The notes below the pieces were generated by a model. That model had not been told where the DNA came from, searched no databases, and saw only the letters and a list, made by a program, of their open reading frames with translations. A stretch of 49,345 nucleotides of DNA, from positions 1 to 49,345 of the forward strand of contig NZ_JAHLQB010000116.1 of NCBI RefSeq assembly GCF_018918205.1, read 5' to 3'. The position numbers and the translations under genes were made by a program. This document shows, in pieces, positions 27,168-35,525 of the stretch. Source of the stretch: Lachnoclostridium sp. MSJ-17 (GTDB lineage Bacteria > Bacillota > Clostridia > Oscillospirales > Acutalibacteraceae). Within the stretch, counting starts at the first letter, position 1, and each line of letters begins with the position of its first letter.

Positions 27168-28145
27168 TTATTCTTCGACTGCAAGAGCTGTTTTGAGCAC
27201 ATCGAGGTTCTTTTCCATGATACCGATATAGTCGTCGCCGCTGCTTAACATTTCATTCGTGACCGCCTGCATTGAGTTCAGCTCGAGTATTTGGGCGGTT
27301 TTATTGTCAGATGTATCGATTATCGTGTTCGCTAGCTTCCGGTCTGAGCCGTCGATTGTGAGAACCGCAGGCAGTTTGAGCTCGGTGAGCTTGTCCGCGA
27401 GAAAAGCAACAGTCTCAAAGCTAGCCTCACTGTCGGCTGAACAGCCCGCGAAAGCAGCGTAGTATTTGAGCTTGTAGTCGTCTACGAGATAACGGAACGG
27501 GAATCTGTCGCCGAAAAGCAGGGTATCGTATTTCTTGTCAGACTTGACTAGAGCTTTCGTGTGCTTGTCGTCAAGCGTTTCGAGCTTATCAAGATAGGCT
27601 TTTTCGTTCTTCCCGTAAACCTCAGCATTTGACTTGTCGGCTGTTTTCAGACCTTCGGAAAGCTCGCGGCAGAAAAGCTCCGCGTTCTTTACGGAAAGCC
27701 AGACGTGCTCGTCAAAAGCGCCGTCGTCATCATCGTCTTCCTCAGCCTGCATACCCTCGACAAGCTCCTCGCTTTTCGCGGAATCTCCGAGAAGTTCGAG
27801 CAAGGATAATTTTGTCTTGCCGTCTCCGTCTTTGAAGAACGCCGCAGCTGCGTCGTTGACCCACTTATCGGACTCGCCGCCGACGTACACAAAGTAGTTG
27901 CAGTCGCTGATTTTTACCATATCCTCGGCAGTCGGCTGGTAGTTGTGGATATCCTTGCCGTCGCCTACAAGCAGAGTCAGCTCGACATTCTCAGCACCGT
28001 CCGTGAGGTTTTGAAGCCAGTTATAAACAGGATAGATCGTGGTTACAATCTTGAAGTTTTTGCTCTCGGTTGTGGTTGTGCCGCATCCCGCAAACATACA
28101 GAGAGTCATCACAGCTGAGAGAATTAACGCGATTAATCTTTTCAT
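27168..28145 (-). CDS. znuA: Metal-binding lipoprotein, ZnuA/AdcA-like
   Basis: 325 residues from the ATG at 28145, preceded by GGGAGGAC; a longer frame to 28211 lies over the fur gene end and is rejected. The lipobox is F-A-G-C with Cys21. The cluster A-I fold is visible: T-T-I-Y-P-V-Y-N-W near 35-43, His67 in D-I-H-N-Y-Q-P and His147 in D-E-H-V-W. The usual third His (H-x-A-F-x-Y) is replaced by D-R-F-P-F-R-Y at 213-219. The His-rich loop of ZnuA is replaced by an acidic run E-E-D-D-D-D-D at 135-141. Zinc is the most likely substrate because of the Fur-family gene in front; manganese cannot be excluded. Confidence 0.86.
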   Translation of the reverse strand: MKRLIALILSAVMTLCMFAGCGTTTTESKNFKIVTTIYPVYNWLQNLTDGAENVELTLLVGDGKDIHNYQPTAEDMVKISDCNYFVYVGGESDKWVNDAAAAFFKDGDGKTKLSLLELLGDSAKSEELVEGMQAEEDDDDDGAFDEHVWLSVKNAELFCRELSEGLKTADKSNAEVYGKNEKAYLDKLETLDDKHTKALVKSDKKYDTLLFGDRFPFRYLVDDYKLKYYAAFAGCSADSEASFETVAFLADKLTELKLPAVLTIDGSDRKLANTIIDTSDNKTAQILELNSMQAVTNEMLSSGDDYIGIMEKNLDVLKTALAVEE

Positions 28146-28155
28146 ATTGTCCTCC

Positions 28156-28551
28156 CTATTTCTTTCGACAGGACTTGCAGACTCCGTAGAGCACAGTGTT
28201 TGCCTTGTCAATCTTGAATTCGTCGCTTTGCTCGAGGTTATTCATAAGCATTTCGACCCCGGGCATATTCATGTGATAGGTCTTGCCGCATTTTTCGCAG
28301 GAAAGATGCAGACATTCCTTGCAGGAGTCGCTGTCTGTATACAGATAATATACTTCACGGGTTCCGCTTTTTGATACCCGGCGGATCTTGCCTTCCTTCT
28401 CAAGGTCAGAAAGGTTGCGATAAACCGCGCTTATGCTGATACCCTCGCCGGACAGTGCCGCTTCGAGCTGCTTTGCCGTGAGTTCCTCGTCCGCGTGATC
28501 GGACAAAAAAGCAAGCAGCGCCTTTCGCTGCTTTGTCATATACTTAGGCAA
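28156..28551 (-). CDS. Fur-family metalloregulator, probably Zur-like
   Basis: 131 residues from the TTG at 28551, chosen because AGGAGG stands 7 nt before it; an ATG at 28539 is the alternative. A longer frame to 28656 runs through the promoter and is rejected. Winged-helix block: K-Q-L-E-A-A-L and I-S-A-V-Y-R-N-L-S-D-L-E-K-E-G. Metal sites: C-x2-C near 78-81 and C-E-K-C-G-K-T-Y-H, with a C-terminal C-K-S-C. Zinc is implied by the znuACB genes directly downstream (10 nt to znuA). Two matching palindromes bracket its promoter, so autoregulation of the whole uptake operon is likely. Confidence 0.85.
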   Translation of the reverse strand: MPKYMTKQRKALLAFLSDHADEELTAKQLEAALSGEGISISAVYRNLSDLEKEGKIRRVSKSGTREVYYLYTDSDSCKECLHLSCEKCGKTYHMNMPGVEMLMNNLEQSDEFKIDKANTVLYGVCKSCRKK

Positions 28552-28564
28552 ATCATCGCCTCCT

Positions 28565-28587
28565 AATTTGCAATTCATTCGCAAATT
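28565..28587. promoter_or_regulatory. Putative Fur/Zur operator 1 (palindrome)
   Basis: Arms AATTTGCAA and TCGCAAATT, 9 nt each with one mismatch and a 5 nt spacer. It lies directly downstream of the -10 box, over the transcript start, and ends just before the ribosome site of the Fur-family gene. Confidence 0.72.
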
Positions 28588-28616
28588 ATTATACCAAATC
28601 GGCGGCGGTATGTCAA
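28588..28616 (-). promoter_or_regulatory. Consensus sigma-A promoter of the fur-znuACB operon
   Basis: Minus strand TTGACA (28611-28616) and TATAAT (28588-28593), both perfect consensus, 17 bp apart. A promoter this strong fits one that is normally repressed. Confidence 0.92.
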
Positions 28617-28618
28617 GC

Positions 28619-28641
28619 AATTTGCGAGTTTTTCGCAAATT
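28619..28641. promoter_or_regulatory. Putative Fur/Zur operator 2 (palindrome)
   Basis: Arms AATTTGCGA and TCGCAAATT, perfect, 5 nt spacer, starting 2 nt upstream of the -35 box. Same arm sequence and spacing as the palindrome at 28565, repeated at 54 bp. Confidence 0.75.
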
Positions 28642-28687
28642 CAATTTATAAGGCAAGTAATTATTTTCTATGATTTATATATTACTA

Positions 28688-28716
28688 TTGCGCAATTTTT
28701 CAGGTTATGATATAAT
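28688..28716 (+). promoter_or_regulatory. Promoter for the AGCS symporter gene
   Basis: TTGCGC (28688-28693) and TATAAT (28711-28716), 17 bp spacer. Confidence 0.6.
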
Positions 28717-28751
28717 CTTATTGTGTATTTTTAAAAATGAGGAGGAAAATT

Positions 28752-30272
28752 ATGTGGGAGCAAATACTCTCGACCGTTGAGGAAGTAAATAATTTTCTCA
28801 ACGGTATTGTTTGGGGCTGGCCTGTGGTCATTCTTATTCTAGGCACCGGCATTCTGCTGACAGTCAGGACAAAATTTCTGCAGGTGCGCAAGTTCGGCGA
28901 ATCGCTGAACACCACCATAGTTCCGACGCTCAAAAGCTTAGGAAAAAAACGCGAGAAGGACAGCCGGGTCAAGTCTGTGTCGCAGTTCGAGGCATTCTCG
29001 ACCGCGATTTCCGGTACAGTCGGCACGGGAAACATAGTCGGCGTCGTCTCGGCAATTTTGACCGGCGGTCCCGGAGCTGTGTTCTGGATGTGGATATCGG
29101 CATTCTTCGGTATGGTAACAAACTATTCCGAGAACGTGCTCGGTCTATATTTCCGCAAAAAGGACAAGGACGGCAACCTGTCGGGCGGCTCGTTCTACTA
29201 CATAGCGAACGGTCTGAAATGGAAATGGCTCGCCTACTGCGCAGCGATTTTCTGTGTATTCGCGGCGATCGGTATGAGCGGCGTACAGACAAATAAAATC
29301 TCAGGAACCCTAACCGAAGCGCTTACAAGAGTCTGGACAGCTGAAAACGCGATGACGATCAAGCTTATCATCGGCGTTATCGTGGCGGCTCTGACGGCGG
29401 TTATTATCATCGGCGGCATTCAGAGAATCGGAAAGGTCACATCCATGCTCGTACCGTTCATGTCACTGCTGTTTATTATCATGTCGCTTATCGCTATTAT
29501 CATTCATTTTGACAAGGTGCCCGCGGCATTCGGTCTTATCTTCGAAAAGGCGTTCAATTTTCAGGCTGCCGGCGGCGGTATCCTCGGCTACACCTTCGCT
29601 CAGGTCATCAAAAAAGGTATGGCGAGAGGCGTATTCTCAAACGAAGCGGGTCTTGGCTCGTCCGTTATCGCGCACTCCGCTTCCGAAACCAGAGAGCCTG
29701 TAAAGCAGGGCCTGTGGGGTGTGTTCGAGGTGTTCTTCGACACCTTCATCATCTGCACGCTCACATCTCTGACCTTCCTGACGACCTTCGACCTAAACAC
29801 TCTCACTGCCGATATGGACGACTCTGCTATGGCTATGTCGCTGTTTTCAACCAATTTCGGCGCATTCGGAGTTACTGTGTTCTCGATTATCCTTCCTCTG
29901 TTCGCGTTTACCACGATAATCGCGTGGTCGTATTACGGAGAAAAGGCGATTGAGTTCTGCTTCGGCTGGGTAAGCGACAAGAAACGAAAAATAATTATTA
30001 TAGCCTTCAAGGTTGTTTACGTAGTCTTGATTGCGGTTTCCGCCGCTATTCACGGCGAGCTTATCTGGGCGATAGACGATACCTTCAACGGCTTGATGGC
30101 TGTACCGAACCTCGTTTGTCTTATCGCGCTGAGCGGTCTAGTCGCAAAAATCACCAAGAACTACTTCGACCGCAAAAAAGGAAAAAAGCTTGAGCCGATG
30201 CTCTCGGCTTATCCCGATATGAACGAGGAGTTCAAGCAGGATATCATGACTGACAATCTCGAGATGAAATAA
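28752..30272 (+). CDS. AGCS-family sodium:alanine (glycine) symporter
   Basis: 506 residues from the ATG at 28752, with GGAGGAAA at 28741. Integral membrane importer that couples Na+ (or H+) to alanine/glycine uptake. About ten to eleven membrane segments. Family hallmarks: F-S-T-A-I-S-G-T-V-G-T-G-N-I-V-G-V near 83-100, G-A-V-F-W-M-W-I-S-A-F-F-G-M near 107-120, and G-V-F-S-N-E-A-G-L-G-S-S-V-I-A-H near 295-310. Monocistronic with its own promoter. A hairpin follows at 30349. Confidence 0.94.
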   Translation: MWEQILSTVEEVNNFLNGIVWGWPVVILILGTGILLTVRTKFLQVRKFGESLNTTIVPTLKSLGKKREKDSRVKSVSQFEAFSTAISGTVGTGNIVGVVSAILTGGPGAVFWMWISAFFGMVTNYSENVLGLYFRKKDKDGNLSGGSFYYIANGLKWKWLAYCAAIFCVFAAIGMSGVQTNKISGTLTEALTRVWTAENAMTIKLIIGVIVAALTAVIIIGGIQRIGKVTSMLVPFMSLLFIIMSLIAIIIHFDKVPAAFGLIFEKAFNFQAAGGGILGYTFAQVIKKGMARGVFSNEAGLGSSVIAHSASETREPVKQGLWGVFEVFFDTFIICTLTSLTFLTTFDLNTLTADMDDSAMAMSLFSTNFGAFGVTVFSIILPLFAFTTIIAWSYYGEKAIEFCFGWVSDKKRKIIIIAFKVVYVVLIAVSAAIHGELIWAIDDTFNGLMAVPNLVCLIALSGLVAKITKNYFDRKKGKKLEPMLSAYPDMNEEFKQDIMTDNLEMK

Positions 30273-30348
30273 ACGTAAATCACCCCTGACCGTTTTCCGT
30301 GATATTCTTAACGGAAAAATGAAAATCGAATAGGACAAACCAAGAATT

Positions 30349-30400
30349 ACGGCTATCACGAAGATTATTGCGTGATAGCCGTATATTGTATTTGTATTTT
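30349..30400 (+). terminator. Probable terminator after symporter
   Basis: Stem ACGGCTATCACG/CGTGATAGCCGT (30349-30360 with 30371-30382), 10 nt loop, followed by a broken T-rich tail. A smaller hairpin at 30293-30318 precedes it. The 266 bp up to 30538 hold only these hairpins and the one at 30483. Confidence 0.6.
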
Positions 30401-30482
30401 CTGATTTGCCGTGACAGTTATAGTCTCCAAGTGGTTTTCTGGTTGAATATAATTCCCATTGCAGTCCATTCATTAGTAAGAG

Positions 30483-30532
30483 AAAACAATCTCTCCCCAA
30501 TTAGACGATGTGAATCGGGAAGAGATTGTTTT
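30483..30532 (-). terminator. Terminator after the small lipoprotein gene
   Basis: Arms AAAACAATCTCT and AGAGATTGTTTT (30483-30494 with 30521-30532), extended by CCC/GGG with a bulge; followed by TTTTCT when read on the minus strand. Confidence 0.72.
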
Positions 30533-30538
30533 GATTAG

Positions 30539-30892
30539 TTATGATTTTACTCTTTCAAACGTTGCGGTCGGTTCTCCACTTGTGCTGCTGCGGTAGAAGA
30601 ACAACTTATCACCGTCAATCTTGTAAGACAGTGTGACAGGCTCAACTAAAACACCTGAAAACTTAATTCTATCTCCCTCGATTGAATAGGAACCGTCGTA
30701 ATTGGCGTCGTCGGATTCGTAAGTTCCGTCTTTGAAAAACTCTACGTTACTAAACATTATGCCTCCGTCTGATTTTGTCCATCTGCCTGCAAGGGCGTCC
30801 TGTGGACTACCGCAGGCGCATAGTGCGGTCAAACATAAAACGATAATGAGTAAGAAAGCGGAAATGGATTGTTTACAAAACGCTTGATTATT
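30539..30892 (-). pseudogene. Small lipoprotein, start codon not recognisable
   Basis: The body (97 codons from a TTG at 30832) reads G-R-W-T-K-S-D-G-G, F-F-K-D-G-T-Y and Y-S-I-E-G-D-R-I-K-F, a lipocalin-like beta pattern seen in small DUF-type lipoproteins. The frame upstream of this TTG continues with a perfect lipoprotein signal, K-Q-S-I-S-A-F-L-L-I-I-V-L-C-L then T-A-L-C-A-C-G, back to a stop at 30893-30895. This stretch holds no ATG, GTG or TTG and no ribosome site. Either an ATT start is used or the 5' end was lost when the adjacent recQ region was joined. The divergent recQ promoter (-35 at 30884) overlaps the missing start. Confidence 0.6.
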
Positions 30893-30912
30893 TCACGATA
30901 AAATGATACAAT
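30884..30912 (+). promoter_or_regulatory. Promoter for recQ
   Basis: TTGATT (30884-30889) and TACAAT (30907-30912), 17 bp spacer. Confidence 0.6.
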
Positions 30913-30956
30913 GAATTCATCAAACAAACATTCGCGAGGTAAAGCGGTGAGCGGTT

Positions 30957-33014
30957 ATGCTGTGTGAGCAACGGGATAAATTTGATGTATTGAAAGCGTA
31001 TTTCGGCTATGATTCCTTCCGTACCGGACAGGAGGAGTTGGTTGACGGTCTTTTGTCCGGACGCGACGTCGTAGGGATCATGCCGACCGGCGCGGGAAAG
31101 TCGATGTGCTATCAGGTGCCCGCGCTGATGAAGGTCGGTATCACGCTCGTTATCTCACCGCTGATCTCGCTGATGAAGGATCAGGTCAGCGCATTGATTC
31201 AGCAAGGCGTGCGCGCCGCATATCTGAATCAATCGCTGAACGCGGCGCAGTACCGCAAGGCTCTCAGCAACGCTTCGCAGGGTATGTACAAAATCATCTA
31301 CGTCGCGCCCGAGCGGTTGGAGTCGCAGTCGTTTATCGCGTTTGCGCAAAGGGCGGATATTTCCATGATAGCCGTTGACGAGGCGCATTGCGTGTCACAG
31401 TGGGGTCAGGATTTCCGCAAAAGCTATCTTAACATCAGCCGCTTTATCAGCGGCCTTCCGCGCCGTCCGGTCGTCGGCGCATTCACCGCGACCGCGACAA
31501 ACGAAGTCCGCGAGGATATTATCCGCCTTCTGCAGCTGCAAAACCCTCTTGTCGTTACGACGGGCTTTGACCGACCGAATCTGTTCTTTTCCGTTCTCCG
31601 TCCGAAAAACAAGCCGGCGGAGCTGATGAAGCTGTTGAAGGAGAGAAAGGGAAAACCGGGCATTATCTATTGTTCCACGCGTAAAAAGGTGGAGGAGGTC
31701 TGCGAAATGCTCAATAGCAGCGGTGTTTCTGCGACGCGATATCACGCGGGATTGCCGCAGGAGGAACGCGTGAAAAATCAGGACGATTTTGTTTTTGACC
31801 GCAGACAGGTGATGGTTGCGACCAACGCCTTCGGTATGGGCATCGACAAGTCGGACGTGCGGTTTGTCATTCATTACAACATGCCGAAAAACCTCGAGAG
31901 CTACTATCAGGAGGCAGGCAGAGCCGGACGCGACGGCGAGAACGCAGACTGCATTTTGCTTTACGCCAAAGCGGATGTAGCGACATGTCGCTATTTTATC
32001 GACAATATCGAGGACAATCCCGACCTGCCGCCCGAGCAGAACGAGGCGTTCAAAAGGAAAGAAGAGGAACGCCTGAAATATATGACTTTCTACAGCACGA
32101 CGAGCGATTGCCTGCGCAAATTCATGCTGCGGTACTTCGGCGACAGATACCAAGGAGCATGTGGCAAGTGTTCGAATTGCCTGACGGAATTTGAAACCGT
32201 GGACGCGACGGTGGAAGCGCAGAAAATCCTCTCATGCATCATCAAAACAGGGCAGCGATACGGCGTGAAAATGATAACGGACGTTTTGCGAGGCGTTGAT
32301 TCGGTCAGAATCAACGCTGCAGGTCTGGACAAGCAATCCACCTATGGCATTATGAAGAACATCCGTGCTTCGGAAATCCGGTATCTGATCGAGCAGCTGG
32401 AAGAGCAGGAGATGGTTGTGACGGTGGACTTGACCCGCCCGTTTCTCCGCGTGACGGATATGGGCCGTCCGATTCTGAGGGGCAGCGTAAAATTCGTGGT
32501 AAAAAAATCAAAGCTTATGCATTCGCTCGTTACGCAGGAGGTCAATGTCGCTGCTGATCAGGAGCTGCTTGAAGTGCTCAAGGCAGTACGCCTGAGGTTC
32601 GCGCACAAGCGCGGAGTGCCGGCATTCGTAATTTTTTCCGACGCGACGCTCAACGATATGTGCAGGAGAATGCCGATGACGGATGATGAGTTTCTGTCTG
32701 TCAGCGGCGTCGGCGCCAACAAGCTCGAAAAATACGGCGAAGAATTCCTGAGAGTAATACGGGATTATGTTAACGAAAAATATGAGGTCGTTGAGGTTGA
32801 GGACAACACTGCACAGGAGCCGGAGTATAAAAACTATATGGAGAAAGCGAAAGCAAATTATTCAGGCGCTTATGCCCCTTGGACTGAGGACGAAATCAAC
32901 CGTCTGAAGGAGGAATACGCGTCGGGATTGACAGTGAAGCAAATGTCCGATATCCACGGAAGAACCCGGGGCGCAATACAATCAAGGCTGAAAAAGGAAG
33001 GGTTGATTAAGTGA
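30957..33014 (+). CDS. recQ: ATP-dependent DNA helicase RecQ with extra C-terminal HTH-like domain
   Basis: 685 residues. 3'-5' helicase for recombination and fork repair. Walker A M-P-T-G-A-G-K-S at 42-49, DEAH box at 141-144, aromatic loop C-V-S-Q-W-G-Q-D-F-R just after, Q-E-A-G-R-A-G-R-D-G at 318-327. The zinc site of the RQC region is Cys385, Cys402, Cys405 and Cys408. An HRDC domain covers about 533-610. The last 45 residues (P-W-T-E-D-E-I-N-R-L-K onward, ending G-R-T-R-G-A-I-Q-S-R-L-K) form a Myb/HTH-like module not present in E. coli RecQ. GAGGT precedes the ATG loosely. A terminator follows at 33123. Confidence 0.94.
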   Translation: MLCEQRDKFDVLKAYFGYDSFRTGQEELVDGLLSGRDVVGIMPTGAGKSMCYQVPALMKVGITLVISPLISLMKDQVSALIQQGVRAAYLNQSLNAAQYRKALSNASQGMYKIIYVAPERLESQSFIAFAQRADISMIAVDEAHCVSQWGQDFRKSYLNISRFISGLPRRPVVGAFTATATNEVREDIIRLLQLQNPLVVTTGFDRPNLFFSVLRPKNKPAELMKLLKERKGKPGIIYCSTRKKVEEVCEMLNSSGVSATRYHAGLPQEERVKNQDDFVFDRRQVMVATNAFGMGIDKSDVRFVIHYNMPKNLESYYQEAGRAGRDGENADCILLYAKADVATCRYFIDNIEDNPDLPPEQNEAFKRKEEERLKYMTFYSTTSDCLRKFMLRYFGDRYQGACGKCSNCLTEFETVDATVEAQKILSCIIKTGQRYGVKMITDVLRGVDSVRINAAGLDKQSTYGIMKNIRASEIRYLIEQLEEQEMVVTVDLTRPFLRVTDMGRPILRGSVKFVVKKSKLMHSLVTQEVNVAADQELLEVLKAVRLRFAHKRGVPAFVIFSDATLNDMCRRMPMTDDEFLSVSGVGANKLEKYGEEFLRVIRDYVNEKYEVVEVEDNTAQEPEYKNYMEKAKANYSGAYAPWTEDEINRLKEEYASGLTVKQMSDIHGRTRGAIQSRLKKEGLIK

Positions 33015-33122
33015 TTTTACCGCCGCTTTTTTCCATTTTCGTCAGATTATTCCATCAAAATCAGGGGCAAACCGAGCGGGTTACATACATTTACGGGATT
33101 GCAGTGTAGAAAAAGATGAAAT

Positions 33123-33163
33123 AACCGCTTAGTCATTGCTTGAAGCTTGGCTAAGCGGTTTTA
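33123..33163. terminator. Terminator between recQ and the GIY-YIG gene
   Basis: Stem AACCGCTTAG/CTAAGCGGTT (33123-33132 with 33151-33160), loop 18 nt with its own small AAGCTT palindrome, T-run after. Serves the two convergent genes. Confidence 0.78.
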
Positions 33164-33170
33164 ATACTGT

Positions 33171-35471
33171 TTAATTCTTCTTTTTGTAGTTTGCATCATC
33201 GATGTAGTTTGTATCATCGATGATGAAGGGAGGCGTAAAGATACTGCTCGACATACTGCCCGACATCTTGTCCCGATAGCGGAAGCTGTATTGCAGACTG
33301 CTGTTGTTTTGCACAAAGGTGTAGTAGGCGTATGGATCTTCTTGGCTGAGATAAAGGCAGTTATGAACCATTTTGTCATCAAGCGCGATGCGGATGTCAG
33401 AAGCGTTTTCCATTGTTACAGTGATGACTGCCGTTTGTTTATCATAGTTGTGTTTGCAAAAATAATTGCCCTCGGCTGCGTCAAGTTCACCTGTTTTTAT
33501 ACCATCCAGGCATTCCGCCCATAGTTTGGTGTTTGAGTCAGGATGAGCAGCGTCAGCGCCGTCCAGATCGGCGATAGTGAAGGGTTCCTTCGGCTTATAC
33601 ACCCACGCTTTCCTTTGATCGCCTTCACGGCAGAGAAAGATTACTCTTTTTATTTTTTTATTCTTGTCAAGTTTACCGTTTTCTGTTTCAATGATGACGC
33701 GCGGCTCCGCGGGATAGAACCGGAATATCCTGCAGAATTGTCCGCCGCCCTTCAGTTTAATGGGTTCTTTTTCGAACGAGTCAAGGCTTGGGTCGATCAG
33801 CAGCGTTTCCTTAACGACTTTCTGATCTTTCAGGACGAACTTTTCACAAGTGATAATGCTTCCGTTTTCATCCTCCTCATAACAGAGCTTGCAAGAATAA
33901 TAATATTCCCGACACTTTTCCTTGGAAAGCCGGTCGATTTGGTTGCGGTAATAGGCGTCAACAACATCGGCATAGGGGAGCGGAGGAGTAAAGTGCCAGA
34001 CGTCCATGAAGTTATCGTTTTTTATTTGATACGATTCCATCCATCGGCTTATGCGCCCGTCGTCGGTTTTTTCCGCCAGCAGGAGGTTTTCTCTGTTGTC
34101 AACGCAGTCCAGGAACAGACTTAGCGACGGGACGTGGCTGATGGGAACAATATAGGGATATTTCAGCCGGGCAATGATGACAGAGGCGCTGTCGCCGCAA
34201 GGAAAGTTTTGTTGAAAAAAATCTTTATCGAATGTGAGTGGATATGTCGGTTGCTTCCCTGTCTTTTCTTTTATGTCAAAATTCTCGTTGCACAGCCAGA
34301 ATTTGTCTATCTTAAACGCGCGGGACATTCCCTCAAAACGGCCTTCTCCGCGCGGAGAAGTGACCGACAGCATTTTTTTAGGAAACAGCGTCCAGTGGTT
34401 ATCATGGAAAAACGCGTGCTTCAAATCAGTTTTGTTCCATTTGTGTTTATACTTGTCGTCGAGGATAATTGTGTCTTTCGCCTTGCTGCTGATTATATCG
34501 GGCTTGGGATTATATCCGCCCGAGTTATCCGATGGGGTGGTTTTCAGTAAAATGTAAACATCGTCACGCTCTCCGCTCTCCTGAAATACCTTTGTGAAGT
34601 ATTCAATGCTTGTTCCTTTTTTGAACGCCCAGTAGGTGTAGCCGCACTGTTTGATATCCATGTCCATGGTTTTTCTCGTCAGAATTTCATAGGGTGATTC
34701 ACCGTTGTGCGTACCAAAATTACTGACAATGATTTTGCTTTTCATACGGGCTCTGATGGCTATACTCGTCTTGTCTTTGGCAATTAGGCTGACGGTAGGA
34801 ATTTCCTTTGCCAGCCCCAGCTTTCTCAGCTTTTCCTTTGAGATAAAAAAGCTGTCCAGTATGTCGCAGACCTTGGCGTAATGCGCGTCGTTGAGGTATC
34901 GCTCACTCGGCTCTTTTGAGAGAACGAATCGTTCACTGCTGCAGGCGAATCGTCCTGACAGCTTGTTCCACAAGTCAGCAGCAGCCGGCTCTTCCAGGGC
35001 TCCCAGCGCGTCGATATCGTAGAGATACAGCGCTTGAAGCGATTTGTTCAGGCTTGAGCACAGCTCGTTCCTGATCGGCTCAAGCTCCGTGGGATAGCTG
35101 TAATTTATCTTGGCCGTGTTATATAATTCAAAGCCCGCCTCTTTCACGATTGACATAAAAGCGGTTTCAATATCTTTCAAATCGTATTGTCTATGAACGT
35201 ATTCAAAGATTGGGATATGAAGGAAATTGCGTTCTGTTTCTTTCAGCAGGTTTATGTTTTCGTTGACTTCCACTTCAACAATTTCACCGCTTTGATTAAC
35301 TGAAATGGTGGTTTCGCCGTCCTTCGTGATGCTGAGGGCTTTGAAATGGTCTAAAGCGCGGTTGCAAAAATCCTGTGCCAGCCCAACATATGCCTTCTTT
35401 TTCAAGAGGTTCAGTATCAAATATATTCCGCTTTTGCGCGGAGGTATTTGAATCAGATAATGTTGTTTCAT
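33171..35471 (-). CDS. Large GIY-YIG-domain protein of unknown type
   Basis: 766 residues from the ATG at 35471 (GGGAGA 7 nt before it). Residues about 10-125 look like a complete GIY-YIG nuclease: G-I-Y at 15-17, Y-V-G at 28-30, Arg38, Glu102 in D-I-E-T and Asn118 in E-L-Y-N-T-A-K, spaced as in that fold. Residues about 130-766 match no family I recognise. Within them P-D-I-I at 324-327 followed by I-L-D-D-K-Y-K at 336-342 has the spacing of a PD-(D/E)XK nuclease core, which is tentative. The rest is mixed alpha/beta with many aromatic residues and no membrane segment. It has its own strong promoter. Context (recQ, DUF2779 nuclease, WYL regulator) suggests DNA processing or defence. Confidence 0.68.
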   Translation of the reverse strand: MKQHYLIQIPPRKSGIYLILNLLKKKAYVGLAQDFCNRALDHFKALSITKDGETTISVNQSGEIVEVEVNENINLLKETERNFLHIPIFEYVHRQYDLKDIETAFMSIVKEAGFELYNTAKINYSYPTELEPIRNELCSSLNKSLQALYLYDIDALGALEEPAAADLWNKLSGRFACSSERFVLSKEPSERYLNDAHYAKVCDILDSFFISKEKLRKLGLAKEIPTVSLIAKDKTSIAIRARMKSKIIVSNFGTHNGESPYEILTRKTMDMDIKQCGYTYWAFKKGTSIEYFTKVFQESGERDDVYILLKTTPSDNSGGYNPKPDIISSKAKDTIILDDKYKHKWNKTDLKHAFFHDNHWTLFPKKMLSVTSPRGEGRFEGMSRAFKIDKFWLCNENFDIKEKTGKQPTYPLTFDKDFFQQNFPCGDSASVIIARLKYPYIVPISHVPSLSLFLDCVDNRENLLLAEKTDDGRISRWMESYQIKNDNFMDVWHFTPPLPYADVVDAYYRNQIDRLSKEKCREYYYSCKLCYEEDENGSIITCEKFVLKDQKVVKETLLIDPSLDSFEKEPIKLKGGGQFCRIFRFYPAEPRVIIETENGKLDKNKKIKRVIFLCREGDQRKAWVYKPKEPFTIADLDGADAAHPDSNTKLWAECLDGIKTGELDAAEGNYFCKHNYDKQTAVITVTMENASDIRIALDDKMVHNCLYLSQEDPYAYYTFVQNNSSLQYSFRYRDKMSGSMSSSIFTPPFIIDDTNYIDDANYKKKN

Positions 35472-35496
35472 ATAATATCTCCCTTGCATTTATATC

Positions 35497-35525
35497 TTTA
35501 TAATAATCCATTCTCTGATTGTCAA
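35497..35525 (-). promoter_or_regulatory. Strong promoter for the GIY-YIG gene
   Basis: Minus strand TTGACA (35520-35525) and TATAAA (35497-35502), 17 bp spacer. Confidence 0.8.

Noticed and set aside
27568..27780. Histidine-rich metal loop in the ZnuA-like protein
   Set aside because: The loop is acidic (Asp/Glu) without His, so it is described as a variant instead.
31395..32153. 252-codon open frame on the minus strand inside recQ
   Set aside because: Antisense to conserved helicase motifs; no start signals.
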